A stretch of DNA of 64,000 bases from Nocardia vulneris (GTDB taxonomy: Bacteria > Actinomycetota > Actinomycetes > Mycobacteriales > Mycobacteriaceae). The stretch lies in NCBI RefSeq assembly GCF_001613425.1, contig NZ_BDCI01000001.1:372001-436000 (forward strand), in the 5' to 3' direction. This document shows positions 9,713 through 19,517 of this stretch, piece by piece (positions within the stretch are counted from its first letter, which is position 1; the number at the start of each line of letters is the position of its first letter). Both the position numbers and the translations under genes were made by a program. The notes under the pieces were generated by a model. It saw nothing but the letters and a program-made list of their open reading frames with translations, did no database searches and was not told where the DNA came from.

Positions 9713-10207
9713 GTGGCGAATGAGCGGTTGCGGGCCGATGCCGCGATGATGATGGAGGCGATGTCGGAACAGATGCAGGGTCTGGCGAAGCTGCATCGCG
9801 ACCGTGCCCGGCTCACCGCGACCGTGACCGCGTGCGACAAGCGGATCACGGTGACCGTCAATGCCGATGGCATTCTGATCGAAACCAAGTTCGCCGACGA
9901 TATCGGCGACCTGACCCACAGCGAGATCGCCGGGGCGATGACCGAGGCCGTGCAGGCCGCCGCCAAGAAGGTGCACGAGCAGGGCCGACTGCTGATGGAG
10001 CCGTTGCGCGAGCGCAAGGCCAGGTTGCCGCACCTGTCGGACCTGATCGAGGGCGTCCCGGATACCAGGTCGATGATTCCGACCCCACCGGTGGTGTCGA
10101 CCGCACCGCCGAATTCCCCGGAACGCCGGTACGACGACGAGAGCACGGTGTTCGGTGACGTGCAGCCGCGCGGGCGCCGGTCGGTGGTCAGTGATCTCGA
10201 CGATTGA
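9713..10207 (+). CDS. YbaB/EbfC-like ESX-associated protein (B-side)
   Basis: 164 aa from the GTG at 9713, which has a weak GAAAGG upstream. It is the paralogue of the 154-aa protein at 6900-7364: the shared core is ITVTVNADGILIETKFADD with the same flanking helices, and both end with a polar tail carrying a conserved LxxLxEGxPD element. Each giant CpnT-like gene is preceded by its own copy, so the pair (EbfC-like plus giant protein) looks like one functional unit that was duplicated and inverted. It lies 12 nt upstream of giant gene B. The fold assignment is firm; the function in secretion or regulation is inferred from position only. Confidence 0.85.
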   Translation: MANERLRADAAMMMEAMSEQMQGLAKLHRDRARLTATVTACDKRITVTVNADGILIETKFADDIGDLTHSEIAGAMTEAVQAAAKKVHEQGRLLMEPLRERKARLPHLSDLIEGVPDTRSMIPTPPVVSTAPPNSPERRYDDESTVFGDVQPRGRRSVVSDLDD

Positions 10208-10219
10208 GGTCGTTGCGGG

Positions 10220-13200
10220 ATGAGTCTGTATCTGCCGCCAGAGTTGAGTTGGTTGGGTTGGATCGCCGGTGGTGCGTGGCCCGAGGGTGACGAGGACAAG
10301 GTCTGGGCGGTCTCGGACGCCTACAAGGACGCCGCCACCGCGCTGCGGACGGTGATCCCGGATATCGAAGACGCCAAACGTACCGCGGTCGCCGCCTACC
10401 CCGAAGGCGCGGGCGGGGAGAAGATCGCCGCGATGTTCGACCAGATGCTCGTCGGTGATCAGTCGATGGAGTCGCTGGCGAAGTTCATGGATCAAATCTC
10501 CGACGCCACCTTCGATTTCGGCACGCAGATCGAAGCCGCGAAGCTCACCACGATCATCTCGTTGATCGCGTTGGCCATCGAAATCGCTTGGGCGTGGAAG
10601 TTTCCGCCGACCGCACCCATCGAGGAGGCGGCCGCGCAAGTGGCCACCCAAACCGCCCTGCGCCGCATGCGGACGCAGTTGCAGAATCGAATTCTGGCGA
10701 AGGTGCTGTCGGTCTTCGGCGAGAAGTTCGCCGGTCTCAGCAAGAACTGGATCCTGAAGATCCTCGAGGCCATGCTGATCTCCGGCGGGATGGACGCCGC
10801 CGTGCAACTCGGTCAGATGGCCGCCGGGCATCGCAAGCATTTCGGCTGGGAGCAGTTCGGCGCGGCCGTGGTCTCCGGCGGCGCCGGTGCGCCGTTCGGC
10901 CGGATCGCAGCCAACGGCATCAACAAATACACGATCAAGTTCGCGGGGGACAAGATCGGTAACCCGTGGGTGCGGGGCTTGAACGGCGCGGTCGTGGGAA
11001 TCGGTTCCGGCACCGTGGAATACGGTTTCGGCAGTATCGGTGCCGCGGTGGTCACCGGTGATTGGGCCGGGACGCTCGGCAACCCGGCCGGCTGGGTCGG
11101 CGGCGCCGCCCGCGGCGGGATCACGGGCGGCTTCAAGGGTTTCGTCGGCATCAACCGGCTCGACAACCGGAGCTTCGAGATCGACTGGAAGTCCCCGGGC
11201 GGGACGAATCACGTACCCGGGCGAGACGGTTCCTCGTTCGACCACGGCAGGTTCGAAAACAACGGTGTCCGTGATGGTTTCGGCGGCGACGGTACCTCGT
11301 CCCAGCCGCCGCCCGGCGGGAACGGATCGCGCTACGACGAGCCGCCCGCGACCTTCCCCGCGGGGTCGACCGACAACCGGGCCGGGGGATCGCTGGATCC
11401 GTCTCCCGACGGTGGCCAGCGCAGGGACTCGAACGGCAACTCGACCAACGGGCAGGGATACCCGGCGAACACCCACAACGGCAGCCAGCCGGGTGGTTTC
11501 GGCGATTCCGGTCGGAACGGCTCGACGTCCTCCGGCAACGGATCCCAGGGCGGCCGCAACGGTGACACGCAGTCGTCGGGTTCGTCGACGAACCGGTCGT
11601 TCGGCTCCGGCGACGGCCGCGGTGCGTTCCCCGCATCCTCGACTCCGTTGTTGCACAACGGTAATTCATCCGTCTCGAACGGCTCGTCGCCCTCGGGTTC
11701 GTCCTCGTCGGGCTCGTTGTCCGGCGACAGCCGCAATTCGTCGGTGATCGGCCCGCCGAGCGAACGGTCGGTGGGCAGTTCCGGAAACAGTGGCGGTGGC
11801 CAATTCGGTGCACGTCCGGTGCTCGGTGGCGATGGTTCGGCGCAGTGGCAACGTCTGCCGTCGACGGACGGCAGCCACCCGTCGTCGGGGGCGTCCTCGC
11901 AAACGGGCAGTGTTTCGGGACAACCGCCGCGTCCGCCCGCTTCGGTGTCGGACGTGAGTTCGGTGGGTTCGGGTCAGTCGCCGCGGTCGTCCGCGGTGTC
12001 GGACGTGAGTTCGGTCGGCTCGGGACAGTCGCCGCGCGCGTCGGATGTGAGTTCGAGCGGATCGGGACAACCACTTCGTCCGCCGGCGTCGGCGTCTGAG
12101 GCGGGTTCGAGCGGTTCAGGCCAGTCACCGCGGACGTCCGCTGGGACGGAGGTCGGTTCGAGCGGCACCGGACAGTCGCCGCGCTCGTCTGCTGGATCGG
12201 ATGCGAGTTCGGGCGGGTCGGGTCAGCCGCCGCGGTCGTCTGTCGCTGCGGAAGCGGGTTCGACCCACGCGCCGCCACGTTCACCCGTTGCCGCGGAATC
12301 GGGTTCGAGTGCTCAGGGTCAGTCGCCACGGACGTCCGCTGGGTCGGAGAATTCGAGCGGCTCGGACCAGCCGCAGCGGCGCACTGTCGGCGTGAACGCC
12401 GAGGGCCAGCAGCATCGTCCGCCCGCGGAGCCGAATGCGAACGTTCCGAAACAGCCGCGTCCCGGCATGCCACAGCCCGGCCACGGCGATCAGTCGCCCG
12501 CCGTGCGGCGTCCGGAGCCGAACGTGAGCGCGGGTGTGCCGCCTCGATCGCATGATGCCGATTCGTCGGCGAGCGGTTCGGCGCAGCGGCCGAGCGAGCG
12601 CCCGACTCCGGCACCCGAGGGCGATCGGCCCGCACCGCGGCCCTCCGTTCGACCGGACCAGCTTTCGGACCCGGGTGGACCGCGCGGGCACGACACCGAT
12701 GTCCCGGATGGCCGCGGCGACCGGGTCTTCGAAGGCGATGGGGAACACCCCAATTGGGTGCGCGAAGGGGACGAGGTGCGGATCACCTCGCCCGACGGCA
12801 CCGAACATCGGGTCGACGCACAGGGGAACATCGTCATCGGGCGCCCCGACGACCCGACCCTGGTCAAGATCGGGCCGGACAACTCGGTCGAGTTCGTGCC
12901 CAACAACGGCAATCACACTGTGGCAGAACCTGGTCCGCGATCCGATGCGCCGAAGGGGCCGTCCCGCAGCGAGTTCGGTTTCGGCCGCGGCGACGGCACC
13001 CAGCACACGGTGCTGCCCGACGGCTCGGTGCGCACGACCGCACCGGACGGGTCGACGACGACCGTCAACCGCGACGGGAGCGCGGAGTTCCGTTCGCCGT
13101 GGGACGACCGGACCCGGATCGATCCGGACGGCACCAGCGTGCAGACCCGCCCGGACGGCCCGACCGTGGTCACCAAGCCAGACGACACGGTGTACGTCGT

Positions 13201-16126
13201 GCCGAACGACCAGGCCGGTCGGGAACGCGACGGGGACGGCAACGTCGTCGTCACGTCGCCGGACGGCACCCGGCATGTCATCGGCGAGGACGGGTCGATC
13301 CTGGTGGGGCGCCCCGACGATCCGCAGCTGATGAAGATCGGTGCCGAGTACGGGATCGTGTTCGTCGGCCCGGACGGCACCGGCCCGGCGGACCGCACCG
13401 GCGGCAAGGCAGGGGAGCGCGGCGGCATCCAGTCGCCGACCTTCACCCGGCCGGATCAGGTCTCGCACACCGTGTTCGAGGACGGCTCGGTGCGGACGAA
13501 GACGCCGGACGGCTGGACCACAACCGTGAAGCCGGACGGTACAACGGAATTCCTCTCGCCCACCGGTGCGAAGACCGTGCACAAGGTGGACGGCACCGTG
13601 GTCGAGTCCGGGCCCGGCAGGCCCACCGTGATCACCGGCCCGGACGGGACCAAGCAGACCGTCGAACCCAATGGCGCCGTCACGGTCGAACTGCCCGACA
13701 ACACCAAACATGTGGTGTTCGACGGTAGGGACGTGGAGGGCGGCGGGCGCACCGAGCATCCCGACGGGACCGTGCTCCACTACGACCACAACGACACCCT
13801 GAACATCGGGCTGCGTGATCGGCTCGGCGGGTTCGATCAGGACGGTCCACGCAAGCAGGGCACCATCCAGATGGATCGGCCCGACGGCACCGGCTTCGAG
13901 TCTTCACCCAGGGGCACCAAGGTGTTCGACAGCGACGGCACCGTGTACGAGCGTGGACCGCGCGGCTCGGTGCGCGTAACCGCGCCGAACGGGCAGACCG
14001 AGTCGCGACAGTTGAACAAGCCGATCGAACTGTCCAACGGCGCGCAGTTGGAACGCACGCCGCAGGGTCTGCGGGTCGTGCACGAAGACGGGTCGGTCTC
14101 CGAGATCGGGCCGCGTGGCGTCAGTGTTACCGATGGCGACGGCACCGTGCGTGGGATTCTCAGGGACGGAACGGCTTTCGTCGACGGCACCGAGATGCGC
14201 GAGATCCGCGGCGACGGGGCTGTTCGGGTCACCGCCGAAGATCAGACCGCGTGGGGCAGCAGGCCGGATGGGACCACCTGGACGGTCGACGACAAGAACA
14301 AGGTGCACGTCGCCGACCCGGACGGCGCCGTCGCGCCACCGGCCGATCCGCAGAGCGGTTACGTCCAGGGCCAGGACCTCACTGCCAAACCACGACCGCC
14401 TCGCATCACCGAGAACGATCCGATGCCCGATCCCTATAACGCGCCGACCGCGCCGGACACCGAAGACTGGATTCCGCAGGAATACAAGGACGAGCTGAAG
14501 TACAAGGGCATGCAGGTGCCGCCGGACGACCTGCCTTGGGATCCGGCGCAGCAGTTCTACTGGGGTTCGCCGGATCAGGACTATTGGGGTCCGTCGGACG
14601 AGTACTACTGGGGGCCGCAGGATCGGGATCAGTCGGGGCCGCCGAACACGGAGGTGCAGGGGCCGTCGGGTGCCGACGGAGCGGTGAATCCTGGTCCGGA
14701 GGAGCACGTTCGGAGTTCTGGACCGGGCCGGAACGACGACCGTCGGCAGTCGGGGGATGGCGGTGGTTCCGGCGGGTCGGGCGATGGAGGCGGTTCCAGC
14801 GCCGACGGCCCGCGCGATTCCGGTGACGGCGAGGTATCCGGCGACGATGGCGCCGCCGGTGCCGATCGCGACTCGTCGGGCAGCGACCAGACGCCGCCGG
14901 AGGAGCAGCAACCTCCGCAACTGGACCCGGAGATGTTGTCGCGGATGCTGCAGAACCTGCACGGCGCGGACGGGATGCTGCCGCCGGGCGGGGAGGGCTC
15001 GCTCGGGCCGTCGGAGCAGACCGGATCGGGCGAGGCGACGGACCCGGACGGGCCGTCGCCGGACTTCTGGCGGTTGGGCTCCGGGACCGGTATGCAGTCG
15101 CCATTCGGTGGCCCCCAAGGCAATTCGGGCTCGTCATCCGCAGGCGGCACGAACCGGCCTGACGTGTCCGCGCTGCGGGATGCCCTCGACCGACTCCGCG
15201 GCGCGGGTGCCGGCGTGACGGGTACGGGCGGCACGGGTACCGGCGGGACAGGTCAGCAGCGAGGCTCGGACCAGTCCGGCTATTCGAGCCGCCCCGGCAC
15301 GGGAAACAACTCAGGCCAACAGCACGATTCGACCGGTGCCGACCGAACGGGTGCGTCGGAGCGATCGGGCACGACCGACGGCGGCAAGACCTCGGATCGC
15401 ACCGGTGCGCAGCATGGTTCGGATCGGCAACAGCCCGGTGATTCGAGAAACACTGGTGGCGAGAGCAATTCGAATGCGCCCGGCAAGCACCCCGGTGTCG
15501 GCGACAACGCGGACGCCTCCGGGGCCGACAATCGCACCACCACGAAGGATGGCGCGGACTCGTCCGGGCACACCGGTAGCGGCGATCAGTCGAACGCACC
15601 GGGCTCCGGTGAGCGATCGGGCGCGCACGGAACCGATGCGGGCGAGGCGCGGAACTCGGATCAAACGTCTGGACCCGAGCATTCGAAAATTCCGGAGCAG
15701 CACGGAGAGTCCGCATCGGAGCGGGACGGAACGCACGGGACGACACCGCTGCGCCCGCCCGCGTCCCCGCTGCAAGACGGTCATGCGCAGTCGGGATCGT
15801 CTTCGCCCACCGGGACTCCGGCGTCTCCGGGCATGGCGTCGCCCGGCATGACGCCACCGGGGGCGACGTCGCCCGGCTCGGCATCTTCCGGCAATGCCGC
15901 CGGATCGCCGCCGAAACAGTCCCGCCGGCCGCGCAAGAAGGACAAACAGCGCAAAGCACCGAAACCGTTTCTGCTGCCCTCGCCATTCGAGGCACCCGAG
16001 CAGCGTGCCGGACCCGACGAAACCGCCGATGTCCCCTTCACTTTGGGGGCTTCGGCCGCGGTAACCGAACCGGTGATCGACACGCGAACGACGACGAAGA
16101 CCACAAGGAGCACCACAGATGGCTGA
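10220..16126 (+). CDS. Giant CpnT-like ESX protein B (1968 aa)
   Basis: Residues 1-~100 form the WXG100-like domain with AGGAWPEGDEDK, homologous to giant protein A. Residues ~105-310 are hydrophobic and Gly/Ala-rich, able to form membrane-associated helices. Residues ~315-840 are Ser/Gly/Pro-rich and include an array of about nine units of the type SDVSSVGSGQSPR. Residues ~850-1370 are Asp/Gly-rich beta repeats (SPDGT, DGSV) with a ~156-residue module present twice. Residues ~1370-1900 are again low complexity, with a YYWG-rich patch near 1450-1475. The last ~60 residues start with a basic stretch (RRPRKKDKQRKAPK). Unlike classical polymorphic toxins, no enzymatic domain is recognisable at the C-terminus, so a fibre, adhesin or channel role is possible. 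The stop codon overlaps the next gene. Confidence 0.88.
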   Translation: MSLYLPPELSWLGWIAGGAWPEGDEDKVWAVSDAYKDAATALRTVIPDIEDAKRTAVAAYPEGAGGEKIAAMFDQMLVGDQSMESLAKFMDQISDATFDFGTQIEAAKLTTIISLIALAIEIAWAWKFPPTAPIEEAAAQVATQTALRRMRTQLQNRILAKVLSVFGEKFAGLSKNWILKILEAMLISGGMDAAVQLGQMAAGHRKHFGWEQFGAAVVSGGAGAPFGRIAANGINKYTIKFAGDKIGNPWVRGLNGAVVGIGSGTVEYGFGSIGAAVVTGDWAGTLGNPAGWVGGAARGGITGGFKGFVGINRLDNRSFEIDWKSPGGTNHVPGRDGSSFDHGRFENNGVRDGFGGDGTSSQPPPGGNGSRYDEPPATFPAGSTDNRAGGSLDPSPDGGQRRDSNGNSTNGQGYPANTHNGSQPGGFGDSGRNGSTSSGNGSQGGRNGDTQSSGSSTNRSFGSGDGRGAFPASSTPLLHNGNSSVSNGSSPSGSSSSGSLSGDSRNSSVIGPPSERSVGSSGNSGGGQFGARPVLGGDGSAQWQRLPSTDGSHPSSGASSQTGSVSGQPPRPPASVSDVSSVGSGQSPRSSAVSDVSSVGSGQSPRASDVSSSGSGQPLRPPASASEAGSSGSGQSPRTSAGTEVGSSGTGQSPRSSAGSDASSGGSGQPPRSSVAAEAGSTHAPPRSPVAAESGSSAQGQSPRTSAGSENSSGSDQPQRRTVGVNAEGQQHRPPAEPNANVPKQPRPGMPQPGHGDQSPAVRRPEPNVSAGVPPRSHDADSSASGSAQRPSERPTPAPEGDRPAPRPSVRPDQLSDPGGPRGHDTDVPDGRGDRVFEGDGEHPNWVREGDEVRITSPDGTEHRVDAQGNIVIGRPDDPTLVKIGPDNSVEFVPNNGNHTVAEPGPRSDAPKGPSRSEFGFGRGDGTQHTVLPDGSVRTTAPDGSTTTVNRDGSAEFRSPWDDRTRIDPDGTSVQTRPDGPTVVTKPDDTVYVVPNDQAGRERDGDGNVVVTSPDGTRHVIGEDGSILVGRPDDPQLMKIGAEYGIVFVGPDGTGPADRTGGKAGERGGIQSPTFTRPDQVSHTVFEDGSVRTKTPDGWTTTVKPDGTTEFLSPTGAKTVHKVDGTVVESGPGRPTVITGPDGTKQTVEPNGAVTVELPDNTKHVVFDGRDVEGGGRTEHPDGTVLHYDHNDTLNIGLRDRLGGFDQDGPRKQGTIQMDRPDGTGFESSPRGTKVFDSDGTVYERGPRGSVRVTAPNGQTESRQLNKPIELSNGAQLERTPQGLRVVHEDGSVSEIGPRGVSVTDGDGTVRGILRDGTAFVDGTEMREIRGDGAVRVTAEDQTAWGSRPDGTTWTVDDKNKVHVADPDGAVAPPADPQSGYVQGQDLTAKPRPPRITENDPMPDPYNAPTAPDTEDWIPQEYKDELKYKGMQVPPDDLPWDPAQQFYWGSPDQDYWGPSDEYYWGPQDRDQSGPPNTEVQGPSGADGAVNPGPEEHVRSSGPGRNDDRRQSGDGGGSGGSGDGGGSSADGPRDSGDGEVSGDDGAAGADRDSSGSDQTPPEEQQPPQLDPEMLSRMLQNLHGADGMLPPGGEGSLGPSEQTGSGEATDPDGPSPDFWRLGSGTGMQSPFGGPQGNSGSSSAGGTNRPDVSALRDALDRLRGAGAGVTGTGGTGTGGTGQQRGSDQSGYSSRPGTGNNSGQQHDSTGADRTGASERSGTTDGGKTSDRTGAQHGSDRQQPGDSRNTGGESNSNAPGKHPGVGDNADASGADNRTTTKDGADSSGHTGSGDQSNAPGSGERSGAHGTDAGEARNSDQTSGPEHSKIPEQHGESASERDGTHGTTPLRPPASPLQDGHAQSGSSSPTGTPASPGMASPGMTPPGATSPGSASSGNAAGSPPKQSRRPRKKDKQRKAPKPFLLPSPFEAPEQRAGPDETADVPFTLGASAAVTEPVIDTRTTTKTTRSTTDG
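11948..12377 (+). repeat. Degenerate Ser-rich coding repeat array inside giant gene B
   Basis: About nine head-to-tail units of 14-18 codons, consensus SDxSSxGSGQSPRxSA, fill residues ~577-719. The units differ in both amino acids and codons, so this is an old array under composition selection rather than a fresh slippage product. It is probably a flexible stalk. Confidence 0.75.
12766..13710 (+). repeat. Duplicated ~156-residue PDG-repeat module inside giant gene B
   Basis: Two consecutive modules (starting near residues 850 and 1006) align throughout. Each opens with VxITSPDGTxH-like then IxxGRPDDPxLxKIG, continues with a HTVxxDGSVRTxxPDG segment and closes with a PTVVT/PTVIT-PD segment. 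Within each module shorter DG-turn repeats recur about every 7-12 residues, which is typical of beta-solenoid or fibre repeats. Confidence 0.75.
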
Positions 16127-18683
16127 CGAGAAAAAGGGCTCGACGATCGACGACAACAGCAAGACGAGTCGTCAGGACTGGAAGGACTTGCGCGCGAAGG
16201 CGGACGCGGGCGGGTTGAAGGCCAACACGGTGGGGCTCGATCCCAAAGTCTTCGCCCTGTGCGCGCAGGCCTGCCACGACATGATCGGCAAGCTCGACTG
16301 GTACAAGCAGTACATCCATGACTCGTACATGGACAAGATGCGGGACTTTTCCGATGAAACCGGTGGTAAGTCGCTGACGCGACGTTTCGAACAGAAGGCC
16401 ACCGATGTCATCGAAGCCATGGATCTCATGAAATGGACCATGGAGGACATGGGTGACACGTTCATCCGTTCGTGCAAGTTCTACTTGTCGACCGAGGACA
16501 CCAACAAGGCCGGGTTCGACAAGATCGGTGACCTGCAGAAGGTCGATAAGATCGCGCCGAAGGCGGACCCGCCGAGCAATCTGAGCCCTCCCGGACGCGG
16601 CGAGCATCCCACTGCGCCACCGCCACCGCCGAGCGCGGACAGCGGCACTCCGATTGCGATCGAAGCGGGTGAAGGCTGGAGTTGGAATCGCTTCTACGAT
16701 TTTCGGCAAGCGCTGGAAGGCAGTGACCATACGGCATACAACGCCGGTTTCCGGTATAGCTGGCTGGCGGAGAAACTAGGCGGTGACCTGGAGGAGCTGA
16801 ACGGCTATCTGAAGCAGGTCAAGGCTGAGATGTGGACCGGTGACGGTGCCGACCTCGCTATGAAGGCGGTGACGCGTTTCACCGAAGGTTCCAAGGCTCT
16901 GGTCGACACGATGACGAATCTGAGCACGAATCTGGTGTATTGCTCGAAGTGGATCTACGCCATGTACAACGACACTCCCGGTCAGAAGTGGGAGTACACC
17001 AACCCGGAATGCAAGCGCGAGGGCTGGCTCGACGGCTATCGCGCAACGTACGCCGCCGTCTACCGGCCGGGCATCGAAGGTGCGGTGAAGGCGATGCCGC
17101 CGGTGGTCGGGGTCGGCAAGGTCAAGGAGCCGCCGCCGGAGGAGAAGAAGCCGGATGAGAAGAAGAACGACGGTGGCGGTAACGGGAACAACAACGGCAA
17201 CAACAACGGGAACGGCAACAATAACGGCAGCGGCAACAACAACGGCAGCGGCAACAACAACGGCGGCGGAAACAACAACGGAAATATCGACAAGAACAGC
17301 CCCGAGTACAAGGCCGGCTACCAGGACGGTTACAAGCAGGGGCTGGAGGATGCCAAAGCCAAGGCCAATGGGAACGGCAACGGCAGTGGCAGTGGCAACA
17401 GCGGCGGCAGTGGAAACAGCGGGGGTAGCGGCAACAGCGGTGGTAGCGGTGGCCCCGGCAACATCGACAAGAACAGCCCCAACTACAAGGGCGGCTACGA
17501 AGACGGTCACAAGCAGGGGCTAGGCGACAGCGCGGGCCAGAACAGCGGCGGGTCGAGCGGGCCGGGTCCGGAGAACAAGAAGGTCAACCCCTCCGGTTAC
17601 GGTGGCGGCGATGGCAGCAAGGACAGCTCGGGCAACAATTCCGGTGGCAGCGGCAATTCGGGCCAGAGCGGCAGCAGCGGACCCGGACCCACGAACCACA
17701 ACATCCCGAATATCCCGGAGCCGCAGCAGAAGGTCCCGGAACAACGAAAGCCCGACTATCCGCCGACGAAGCAGCCGAACGGTGGCCAGCCGCCCAAGGG
17801 CTCGCCCGAGGACCTGCTGAACAAGCTGCTCCGGGGCGAGAATCCGCTGAAGGATCTGAGTCCGGAGGCGTTGCAGAAGATCGGCGCGGGGCTGCTCGGT
17901 GGCCTGAGCCCGGAACTGCTCAAGCAGATGACGCCGGAGGGCTTGCAGAAGCTGGGTTCCGATCTGCTGAAGGGGATGAGTCCGGAGGACCTCAAGCGGT
18001 TCGGGGCCGACATCATGAACGGTCTCAGCCCCGAGGGCTTGAAGCACCTGAACCCGGAAACCTTGAAGAACCTGGATCCGGAGACCTTGCGGAACCTGAG
18101 CCCGGAAACGTTGCGCGATCTCGGCCGGGTGCTGCCGCAGACGCCGGGCGGCGCGGACCTGATCAAGGCGCTGGCCGACGGATTGAGCGGGATCACGAAG
18201 ACGATCGGCGATGTTGTGAAGACCGGCACCGAGATGATCGCCGGACTGGCGTCCAACGGCATGCTCGGCATCCCGGGTCTCGGCGAACTGCAGCCGATGA
18301 GTATGGCGTCCTACAGCGACGCGGTCCCGAGCGATCTGTCGACCTTGCTGAAGAACGGTGCCGGACTCGCCGGCGGTGGCGGCCCGGGGCCCGGCCCCGG
18401 TGGCGACATCAATACGCCGCTCAACGCGCACACCCAAGCCAACCCGGCCGATTCGTCGAAGTTGTTCCCGCGGGCGGCGATCAACCCCAGCGTGAACATG
18501 GCGCAATCCGCGCCCGGACCCGGTGCCTCCTCTGCGGGCATGCCCATGGGCCCTGGGCCTGGGCCCGGCGGTCAGGGCGCGGGCGGGGAGTACAAGCGGG
18601 GCAAGTTCCTCGATTCGGTGAACAACATGGATGACGCCCTCGGGCCGGACATCGCACGGTCGAAGCCGGTGATCGAGCCGTGA
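16119..18683 (+). CDS. Tandem-helical ESX-associated protein with Asn/Gly and LSPE repeats
   Basis: 854 aa; the ATG overlaps the stop of giant gene B by 8 nt, indicating translational coupling. Two helical domains occupy residues ~25-150 and ~185-310. The second has a WXG-like turn, AEMWTGDGADLAMKA, so the protein resembles two fused WXG/PPE-type helical hairpins. Residues ~350-385 are an Asn/Gly tract. A 24-residue unit, NIDKNSPEYKAGYQDGYKQG, begins at ~388 and recurs at ~447. Residues ~560-670 contain nine x-P-E-x-L repeats (LSPEALQKIG, NPETLKNL and so on), followed by Gly/Pro-rich sequence and a conserved-looking tail. Because the EspG gene follows with a 4-nt overlap, this protein is the best candidate for the EspG client in the locus. 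No enzymatic motif is seen. Confidence 0.85.
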   Translation: MADEKKGSTIDDNSKTSRQDWKDLRAKADAGGLKANTVGLDPKVFALCAQACHDMIGKLDWYKQYIHDSYMDKMRDFSDETGGKSLTRRFEQKATDVIEAMDLMKWTMEDMGDTFIRSCKFYLSTEDTNKAGFDKIGDLQKVDKIAPKADPPSNLSPPGRGEHPTAPPPPPSADSGTPIAIEAGEGWSWNRFYDFRQALEGSDHTAYNAGFRYSWLAEKLGGDLEELNGYLKQVKAEMWTGDGADLAMKAVTRFTEGSKALVDTMTNLSTNLVYCSKWIYAMYNDTPGQKWEYTNPECKREGWLDGYRATYAAVYRPGIEGAVKAMPPVVGVGKVKEPPPEEKKPDEKKNDGGGNGNNNGNNNGNGNNNGSGNNNGSGNNNGGGNNNGNIDKNSPEYKAGYQDGYKQGLEDAKAKANGNGNGSGSGNSGGSGNSGGSGNSGGSGGPGNIDKNSPNYKGGYEDGHKQGLGDSAGQNSGGSSGPGPENKKVNPSGYGGGDGSKDSSGNNSGGSGNSGQSGSSGPGPTNHNIPNIPEPQQKVPEQRKPDYPPTKQPNGGQPPKGSPEDLLNKLLRGENPLKDLSPEALQKIGAGLLGGLSPELLKQMTPEGLQKLGSDLLKGMSPEDLKRFGADIMNGLSPEGLKHLNPETLKNLDPETLRNLSPETLRDLGRVLPQTPGGADLIKALADGLSGITKTIGDVVKTGTEMIAGLASNGMLGIPGLGELQPMSMASYSDAVPSDLSTLLKNGAGLAGGGGPGPGPGGDINTPLNAHTQANPADSSKLFPRAAINPSVNMAQSAPGPGASSAGMPMGPGPGPGGQGAGGEYKRGKFLDSVNNMDDALGPDIARSKPVIEP

Positions 18684-19489
18684 CGCAGCAGTGGAAGTTC
18701 ACCGCGCTCGAATTCCTGGTGCTGTGCGACCAGTATCGCGGTGGGTCGATGCCGCGGCCGCTGCTTTTCCAGAGCGACGAGACGATGATGACCGACGAGT
18801 TGGAGCGCCGTAAACGCGTGGTGTGGCAAGAGCTGCAGCGTCGTTTGGACGGCTCGTTCAACGGTGTGGTCCAGGTGCTGAGCGCGCCCGAACTGTATGT
18901 GCTGGCGCGTAGTTGGGACGAGCACGACGCCAACGACACGAGCAAGGCGTTGCGCGTGCATGCCGGACGGGCAGGTCTGCACGGGTTCGTGTTCGAACAG
19001 GCGTTGGGTGATCTCACCTACGACTCGCCGATGGTCGTGGTCACCGAGTGTGATCCGCAATCGTTGGGGGTCGCGGTGGTGCGTTCCCTGCCGAACGTGG
19101 AAGCCGGTCGCCTGCCGGACATTCCGATCATCACCGACCCGCAGGAGCACATCGCACCGAGCTGGGGGCGCAGCTTCGTGCAGGACGATATCGAGGATCG
19201 GCCGGTGTACCGCACCCAGCAATTCTTCGAACAGCGGGCCGACCTGACCGGTGTGATCACAGTGGCGCAGGGCCGTTCGAAGTACGGTCCGCGCGGAATT
19301 CAAGAGACGACGTTGATGTGGCGCGACGTGGCCGGCGACGGGCGGTACGTGATGTCGCTGGACGAGAACCCGGTCGCGCGCGCCATCAGCCGACGGCTAC
19401 TGGCGTGGCGGATCCAGCAGGACATCGACAACCTGATGGAACGTGTCGAATCACATTGGGAAACAGGACGTCCCGAGGACCGATACTGA
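18680..19489 (+). CDS. EspG-family ESX chaperone
   Basis: 269 aa. The GTG start overlaps the upstream stop (GTGA), so it is translationally coupled to the 854-aa helical protein. Features typical of EspG are the opening WKFTALEFLVLCDQYRGGSMPRPL, the long central beta sheet, and the C-terminal YVMSLDENPVARAISRRLLAWR helix. In mycobacteria EspG binds the tip of PE-PPE dimers in the cytosol and delivers them to the ESX machine. No PE/PPE genes are present here, so its client is probably the upstream helical protein or one of the giant CpnT-like proteins. Family assignment is strong; the client is inferred. Confidence 0.88.
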   Translation: MTQQWKFTALEFLVLCDQYRGGSMPRPLLFQSDETMMTDELERRKRVVWQELQRRLDGSFNGVVQVLSAPELYVLARSWDEHDANDTSKALRVHAGRAGLHGFVFEQALGDLTYDSPMVVVTECDPQSLGVAVVRSLPNVEAGRLPDIPIITDPQEHIAPSWGRSFVQDDIEDRPVYRTQQFFEQRADLTGVITVAQGRSKYGPRGIQETTLMWRDVAGDGRYVMSLDENPVARAISRRLLAWRIQQDIDNLMERVESHWETGRPEDRY

Positions 19490-19517
19490 GTTCGGAGCAG
19501 TAGGGCAGGAGAGCATC

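Noticed and set aside
9638..11656. A 672-codon open frame on the minus strand
   Set aside because: It is fully antisense to giant gene B and its EbfC-like neighbour. It is rich in Arg/His/Gly without domain character, a typical shadow in high-GC DNA.
17164..17480. Asn/Gly-rich tandem repeats as a possible CRISPR or satellite array
   Set aside because: The repeats are codon repeats in frame inside a coding gene, without spacers of constant length.
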